Source: Azorinus chamasolen (Eukaryota; Mollusca; Bivalvia; Cardiida; Solecurtidae). From it: a stretch of DNA of 64,000 bases. The translations under genes and the position numbers were made by a program. The notes under the pieces were generated by a model. It had not been told where the DNA came from. It ran no database searches and saw nothing but the letters and a program-made list of their open reading frames with translations. The stretch spans positions 79,658,003 through 79,722,002 of the forward strand of contig OY755241.1 of the NCBI GenBank assembly GCA_963576725.1, read 5' to 3'. Positions 59,869 to 64,000 of this stretch are shown one piece after another (the first letter of the stretch is position 1; each line of letters begins with the position of its first letter).

Positions 59869-60279
59869 TTATTTCATAAAGTCAGTCTTTACAACATCAT
59901 ACACTCTTGCAGAATCTGATTGTAAGTCGAGTACATGAGCGTACTGTTCGCAGACACGATCAAAGTGTGATCCTTCCCAGAACACCTTGCCACATCTCTC
60001 GCAGCAGTAGAACAGGTCGACCTTGTCAAACATAGACTGTGGCACAACCTCAACCTGAATACCAACGTTAGTTCCAAGAACATGACCACTATACCAGTCT
60101 ATGCCATATTCCTTAAATTTGGAGGCCATGTTTGGACCAGACATTGATTCTTCGCCACTCTGGGTTTTTTCGTTGCTGTAACTGCTGACATTGTTGTCTA
60201 TCTGTGCTCTTAACTTCTGGTCATACAGTTGAGCCATAGCTGAAGATGGAATCACCAGATAGGCATCTCCATTGCATAC
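59869..60279 (-). CDS. EXD3: EXD3 last exon
   Basis: Acceptor TTTGCTTCAG (60289-60280), then 136 codons VCNGDAYLVIPSS.. to ..VYDVVKTDFMK and TAA at 59871-59869. Phase 0 start. No AATAAA is obvious close downstream. Confidence 0.92.
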   Translation of the reverse strand, partial: VCNGDAYLVIPSSAMAQLYDQKLRAQIDNNVSSYSNEKTQSGEESMSGPNMASKFKEYGIDWYSGHVLGTNVGIQVEVVPQSMFDKVDLFYCCERCGKVFWEGSHFDRVCEQYAHVLDLQSDSARVYDVVKTDFMK

Positions 60280-62877
60280 CTGAAGCAAAGAAATCATCTA
60301 TAATAAACCTTTACAACATGAATATTCATTAAGAAATAATGACATCATGAATATCAATTAGAATAAGATATGGACACAGAATATTTGGCCAAGCAGAAAC
60401 TGTAGAATCATATCTAAATTATCATTGTCATTTAAAGCAAATAGATCAGACCCTGATCAGACGGCTCCTACAGGAGCCATCTGACCTGGGTCTACCCTGT
60501 TTGCAAAGGAGCAAAGGCAAAAGCAAAGGCGTATAAAGGTGTACTTATGGAGCAAAGGGTAACCCTTTCCCTCATATAAACACTTTACCATGTCTGAAAA
60601 CAGCTCCTGTCTACTCTTGATTGCTTACGAAATCCCACAGTTTTTGTCTTAATAACCAAAAATTTACCTTTATAAAGAATAAGTCAATGAAATATCCATG
60701 ATGTGATAAATCCACGCATTAATGTCCATTAGGGAAAGGGTTAAGCTCTTTGCTCTTTAACCATTTCCCAAATAAACACTTATGCATGAATTGGTCCCTT
60801 CATGAATATTCATTAACCCATTCCCTCATATGCTATTTTTAGATCCAACCTCTGAATAAATCTACCGAAAAGGAGAATTAACTAGAGAAAAGGAATTTTT
60901 TGGAATTTTCTAGTTTGAAACCATTGTGATAAATAGAGCTCTATTTATAACAATGGTTTCACAAAATGACCTTTACAGAGTTGTCAATATGAGGGAATGG
61001 ATTATTAACTGAATTTGTAAAACAAACATTTGAAAGGGAACTGTTTATCTTGATTCAACCACTCTTTGCACATGATATAAATAGTTCATCACAGTCTGCA
61101 AAGAGTTGACCCCTTACCTCACCATTTCAGGGGTGTAAAATTCCACTCGCCCACTCGCATTGGGGAGTAGGTTTTGGAGTCGGTCGAGTGCTTTAAACAT
61201 AAGCTCGCCCTAAAGGGCGAGTGGAGTTTTGGATCTGACATTTTCCCAATTGATAACCTTGAGTAAAATACCTTAAATTTCAAATTAAAACGCCCGAAAA
61301 GTCTTTGCAAATGTCAGATTGAAGACAGAATTTCCACTCTGTCTCACACTTGATAATGTCTACAAAGAATTCAGAGACATTCCGATTTAAGCGCACCTGT
61401 TACCTAGCGAGACATATTCGGCCCTAGTAGAAATGTTTCGCCCAAAGGCAGTTTATTTGAGTTAAATATTTCAAGTGGTCGTTCAAATACTCAATCGTGT
61501 AATGAAATTAAAATATACATAATAGCTTTATAATGTTTTTCAGTACAATAATACGTTAAACTGTGAAAAATTATTGATTTAAACCTTCAACACTTTCGTA
61601 CCTAATTAAAACAAGTAAATATTTTAAAGGCCGAAAAAAATGGAAGCACCGTCAGATTTACCCGCAATATGTCAAAATGTCTAAACAAACAAGCTTTCAT
61701 TCATTCTCCGGCAGGGAAGCATGGGTTGGAGATGATGACAAAAAGGAAAAAGAAAGAGAAAAGAAAGAAAGAACCACAGAAATAGTATGATAAAGTATGA
61801 GATCAAGAAAAATGGTTCAATGAGTTTCAATGGGCTAAAGGGAGTATGGTGGTTTCGTCAAACATTTCACTGATTTAATAGATCATACAAAGTTGCACTG
61901 ATCCTGCATGACTTAGTGATTTTAAGTTTAAACAGGCTTATTTTTTGCAATAAAAATATATACTTTCAATTTTTATCTCCGTTCATAACCAACTTTTTAG
62001 GATATAAATCACACCGATTTTTAAAGAGTACCTTTGTATGAAAAATCAAGGGCGAGTGAAAGTTGCATAAGGGCGAGTGGATTTCAGTGGTCACTAGTCC
62101 TGCAGGGCAAGTAGCTTTGGATTTTTTTTTACACCCCTGCCATTTGTTTCATTGTACATCACTTAAACAGCATTTCAAGTCATATCGCAACGACCAGCTA
62201 ATTACAAGTGCAGGAAGACCCCAGATGTGTTTCAGTGCATGGAACAAATTGCATTGTTTCATGAAAAATACCAATGTAGAACAAATGACCTATGGTACTG
62301 CAATAAAGCTGGAAGGCTTTCTCACATGAAAAACCAAATGCCCCGGCTAAGATTCAAACCACAGCGGTGGGGGCCATTACCAGCAGTTGAATGTTTGAAG
62401 TAAGAACATGTCTGTATATATAAATATATGTATCATTTAACACAAAAGTCACTTTCTGAAATCTTTGTGATAAATAGAGCAAATGCTCTTTTTATTACAA
62501 TGGTTTCAAAACTATACAATTCTAAAATTCTCCTTTTCTATTGTTAATGCTCCTTTTCGGTAGATTAATTCAAAGAGGCTGAGTCTAAAAATAGCCATGG
62601 GGAGAATGAGTTAAATGGTTCTTATAAGTGACATATGAGCTAAGGAATGTTTGGCTAATAGCAGAAACTGCAGAATGAGATCCATATTAGTCTGTAAGTG
62701 AAAAGAGCAGACCCTGATCAGACAAAGGCATCAAAACGCATTGTGTACCTGACACCTGCTGAAGATGTCCTGTTGTTGCACTCTGATGTTAAACTGTTCT
62801 AGCACCTCTGTCACCTGTGCCTTAGCTGTCTGGCTTATCACATTATAACACATGTCAGGTCCAACATTGGCCAAAAT
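59869..62877 (-). CDS. EXD3: EXD3 / mut-7-like protein, C-terminal Mut7-C domain (partial)
   Basis: Joined minus-strand exons 62877-62749 and 60279-59869 give 179 residues and TAA. They read ILANVGPDMCYNV.. NIRVQQQDIFSRCQ | VCNGDAYL.. YGIDWYSGHVLG.. LFYCCERCGKVFWEGSHFDRV... The 'DIFSRC..CN-D-YL' and 'FY-C..CGKVFWEGSH-D' blocks are the signature of the Mut7-C RNase (PIN-like) domain with its CxxC..CxxC zinc ribbon. CQVC spans the exon junction; CERC is at residues 93-96 of the last exon. Family knowledge: EXD3 proteins combine an N-terminal 3'-5' exonuclease domain, lying beyond the window here, with Mut7-C; C. elegans mut-7 acts in RNA silencing. Convergent with DENND1. A specific function in this animal is not shown by the sequence. 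Confidence 0.9.
60306..60562 (-). mobile_element. MITE-C(-)
   Basis: ACATGAATATTCATTAAGAA.. hairpin CAGACGGCTCCTACAGGAGC.. TTATGGAGCAAAGGGTAA; AGCAAAGGCAAA is duplicated near the right end. Confidence 0.75.
60559..60744 (+). mobile_element. MITE-C-related(+), hairpin mostly lost
   Basis: GTAACCCTTTCCCTCATATA.. GTCCATTAGGGAAAGGGTTAA. Confidence 0.7.
60760..61025. mobile_element. MITE-A(+) inserted in a MITE-C(-)
   Basis: C(-) start TTAACCATTTCCCAAATAAA.. CATGAATATTCATTAA, then A 60813-61005 with a deleted hairpin core (TAGAGCTCTA), then C(-) resumes TTATTAACTGAATTTGTAA. Confidence 0.7.
61128..62139. mobile_element. hAT-like non-autonomous DNA transposon, 1012 bp
   Basis: 13-bp inverted ends CAGGGGTGTAAAA / TTTTACACCCCTG, flanked directly by the 6-base repeat CCATTT (61122-61127 and 62140-62145). 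GGGCGAGTGG-type motifs lie just inside both ends (CACTCGCCCACTCGC; GGGCGAGTGAAAG; GGGCGAGTGG), like the subterminal repeats of hAT elements. No transposase frame. The hAT call rests on the CAGGGGTGT ends; the direct repeat is 6 rather than the usual 8 bases, so the superfamily is uncertain. Confidence 0.78.
62163..62400 (-). mobile_element. tRNA-derived SINE, inverted and 5'-shortened
   Basis: On the minus strand it reads box B-like GGTTTGAATC (62360-62351), then CATGAAACAATGCAATTTGT and GGGTCTTCCTGCACTTGTAA, matching the plus-strand SINE at 4552-4812. Box A is not recognisable. Confidence 0.7.
62441..62614 (-). mobile_element. MITE-A(-), left end missing
   Basis: AAAGTCACTTTCTGAAATCT.. short hairpin.. 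AGAATGAGTTAA. Confidence 0.75.
62641..62745 (-). mobile_element. MITE-C(-) fragment abutting a splice donor
   Basis: GAATGTTTGGCTAATAGCAG.. AGCAGACCCTGATCAGACAA + AGGCATC; stops within a few bases of the EXD3 donor (GTACAC, 62748-62743). Confidence 0.6.
62749..62877 (-). CDS. EXD3: EXD3 exon (Mut7-C domain)
   Basis: Minus-strand acceptor TACTTCATTGCAG, donor CAG|GTACAC. 43 codons ILANVGPDMCYNV.. to ..DIFSRCQ, phase 0 at both ends. Confidence 0.9.
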
Positions 62878-62962
62878 CTGCAATGAAGTAAGAATGCTTC
62901 CATACATGTAACAGTGATGCCTCACTCAAAGTCAACAGTAAGGAAAATCACTAACTTACTTA

Positions 62963-63055
62963 TACAGTAGAACCTGGCTCAAGTGACCACTAACTCATTT
63001 ATTAAACACAGGAGTCTTAAAAAGCAGGTGGTTGCTTAATACAGATCAAAAATAC
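62963..63055. mobile_element. MITE-D, left half
   Basis: TACAGTAGAACCTGGCTCAA.. GCAGGTGGTTGCTTAATACA. Confidence 0.65.
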
Positions 63056-63079
63056 AAATGACCTTTGACTTGATGGAGG

Positions 63080-63350
63080 CACCACTTGATGAGCAGATCC
63101 AGACCAGATGACTCCTGTACGAGCTGTCTGAACAGCATCTGCTGTGTTTGCTTATATGTTACAAGTTATCTACTGTTGCCATGGCGATGTTTTATACTTA
63201 TTGTATATTTTTGATACGATAATCAAACTACTTAATATTCAAAATGGGCAGAGTAATGAAGGGTTACATTTATTGACCAACATTAAAGTTCTTGCACTAT
63301 GTCAGCCACTAAAGCTTGCACTATGTCAGCCACTAAAGCTAAACCATGAG
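63080..63350 (+). mobile_element. MITE-C(+), left tip missing, and a 24-bp duplication
   Basis: AGCAGATCCAGACCAGATGA.. GAGTAATGAAGGGTTAC to 63266; then CTTGCACTATGTCAGCCACT + AAAG twice. Confidence 0.6.
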
Positions 63351-63444
63351 AAAACCTTGCGACCTTTTTTGACCCAAAACAAAAATATAGATGTTTACCC
63401 ATCAAAAGGATAGTGCCTCAATACTGCAGATTTTTTTCTGACTG

Positions 63445-63485
63445 AACAAAATGTGTTTGTCAAACGCTATCCCCTCCTACAGGCA
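63445..63485 (+). repeat. Short copy of the 'GTTTGTGAAACACTATGCCCC' element
   Basis: AAATGTGTTTGTCAAACGCT + ATCCCCTCC, matching the left end at 56940. Confidence 0.55.
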
Positions 63486-63488
63486 TGT

Positions 63489-63718
63489 TTAACCCATTAC
63501 CTCATAGGCTAGTTTTAGATACAACCTCTTTGAATGAATATACCGAAAAGGAGCATTAACTAGAGAAAAGGAAATATTTTAGAATTTTGTAGTTTGAAAC
63601 CATTGTGATAAATAGAGCATTTGCTCCTATAGGAGCAAATGTTCTATTTATCACAATGGTTTCACAAAGTGATTTCTACAGAGTTGTCAAAAGTCGTCAA
63701 TATGAGAGAATGGGTTGA
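63489..63718 (+). mobile_element. MITE-A(+), full length
   Basis: TTAA..TTGA flanks; closely similar in its arms to the copy at 1189-1417 (ATTACCTCATAGGCTA, AGTCGTCAATATGAG), so probably the same subfamily. Confidence 0.87.
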
Positions 63719-63890
63719 CCTTTTCCTTGGTTTAAAGTCCTTTTTACACTGTCAGGAACTGTGTGATCAGGGTCTGCCCTGATTCTACAGTTTTTATAAA
63801 TATCAAAACATGTACCATCATAAAATTCAGATAATAAATATTCATGATGACATTTGTTTTTAAATGAATATTTAAAAGGCACATGGCACA
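63718..63890 (+). mobile_element. MITE-C(+), partial
   Basis: ACTGTGTGATCAGGGTCTGC.. TAATAAATATTCATGATGAC. Confidence 0.6.
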
Positions 63891-64000
63891 GCTAAAAAAC
63901 TGCAGAAACAAATCAAAGACAAAACTTTCATGTGTTTGATATTGAAGACCCTGGCATCATTGCTGATGATTTAGTAATTATTCCGGTTGCATTTTAGTTT

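Noticed and set aside
59889..60089. 66-codon minus-strand frame
   Set aside because: Out-of-frame shadow of the EXD3 last exon.
61119..62329. Transposase remnant in the 1-kb hAT-like element
   Set aside because: No frame above about 90 codons and no recognisable catalytic or zinc-finger motif.
1..64000. Endogenous viral or retrotransposon coding sequence
   Set aside because: No reverse transcriptase, integrase, capsid or long terminal repeat was recognised on either strand.

Overview
This is intron-rich, AT-rich animal DNA, not prokaryotic. GT..AG introns interrupt conserved metazoan proteins, and nearly all space between exons is short DNA-transposon derivatives, SINEs and minisatellites. 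Several repeats (the AGCTCACC..CCCTCTTGTTT element, the '..ATGCCCCC..GGGGGGCATAAAA' element, the 'CACCAAACTTGG' repeat) are of kinds I associate with bivalve mollusc genomes. My best reading is a bivalve, probably heterodont; the species is not determined.

Two protein genes face each other tail to tail. (1) Plus strand, 188-49872: eleven exons of a DENND1/connecdenn homologue (Rab35 GEF and endocytic adaptor). The 5' end lies outside the window. It covers the end of the DENN module (dDENN), a basic linker made from several small frame-preserving exons, and a long disordered C-terminal exon with proline-rich, clathrin-box-like, DPF and WxxF motifs. The joined exons give 713 residues without a frame conflict. 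(2) Minus strand, 62877-59869: the last two visible coding exons of an EXD3 / mut-7-like protein (Mut7-C RNase domain with its zinc ribbon). Upstream exons lie beyond 64000.

Repeat families named in the entries: MITE-A (about 230 bp, TTAA-flanked, ends CCCATTCCCTCATAGG.. / ..TATGAGGGAATGGG, about 68-bp central hairpin); MITE-B (about 250 bp, TTAA, CCCTTTCCCTGTTC.. / ..ATATGAGGGAAAGGG); MITE-C (about 220-260 bp, TTAA, CCCTTTACTCCATAAA.. / ..ATTCATGGAGTAAAGGG, with a hairpin related to that of B); MITE-G, MITE-I and MITE-J (further TTAA families); MITE-D (about 200 bp, TA-flanked, CAGTAAAACCYCTCT.. ends, hairpin arms GCTTAATGCAGG); palindromes E, F and H. TTAA duplication plus CCC termini suggest piggyBac-type mobilisation; TA plus CAGTARAACC suggests pogo/Tc1-mariner type. 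In the entries (+) means the first-named end is on the left. No transposase gene was seen.

Layout: 1-5.3 kb, exons 1-5 of DENND1 with a striking 38-bp array that duplicates an exon/intron junction; 5.3-31 kb, small exons among MITEs and seven sizeable minisatellites; 31-35 kb, a large 42-bp array carrying a segmental duplication; 36-48.7 kb, a 12.9-kb intron full of nested MITEs; 48.7-49.9 kb, the terminal exon; 50-59.8 kb, intergenic MITEs; 59.9-64 kb, EXD3 with a 1-kb hAT-like element and a SINE in its intron. The coding story is ordinary. The points of interest are the splice-donor array and the shared, co-varying hairpins of the MITE families.
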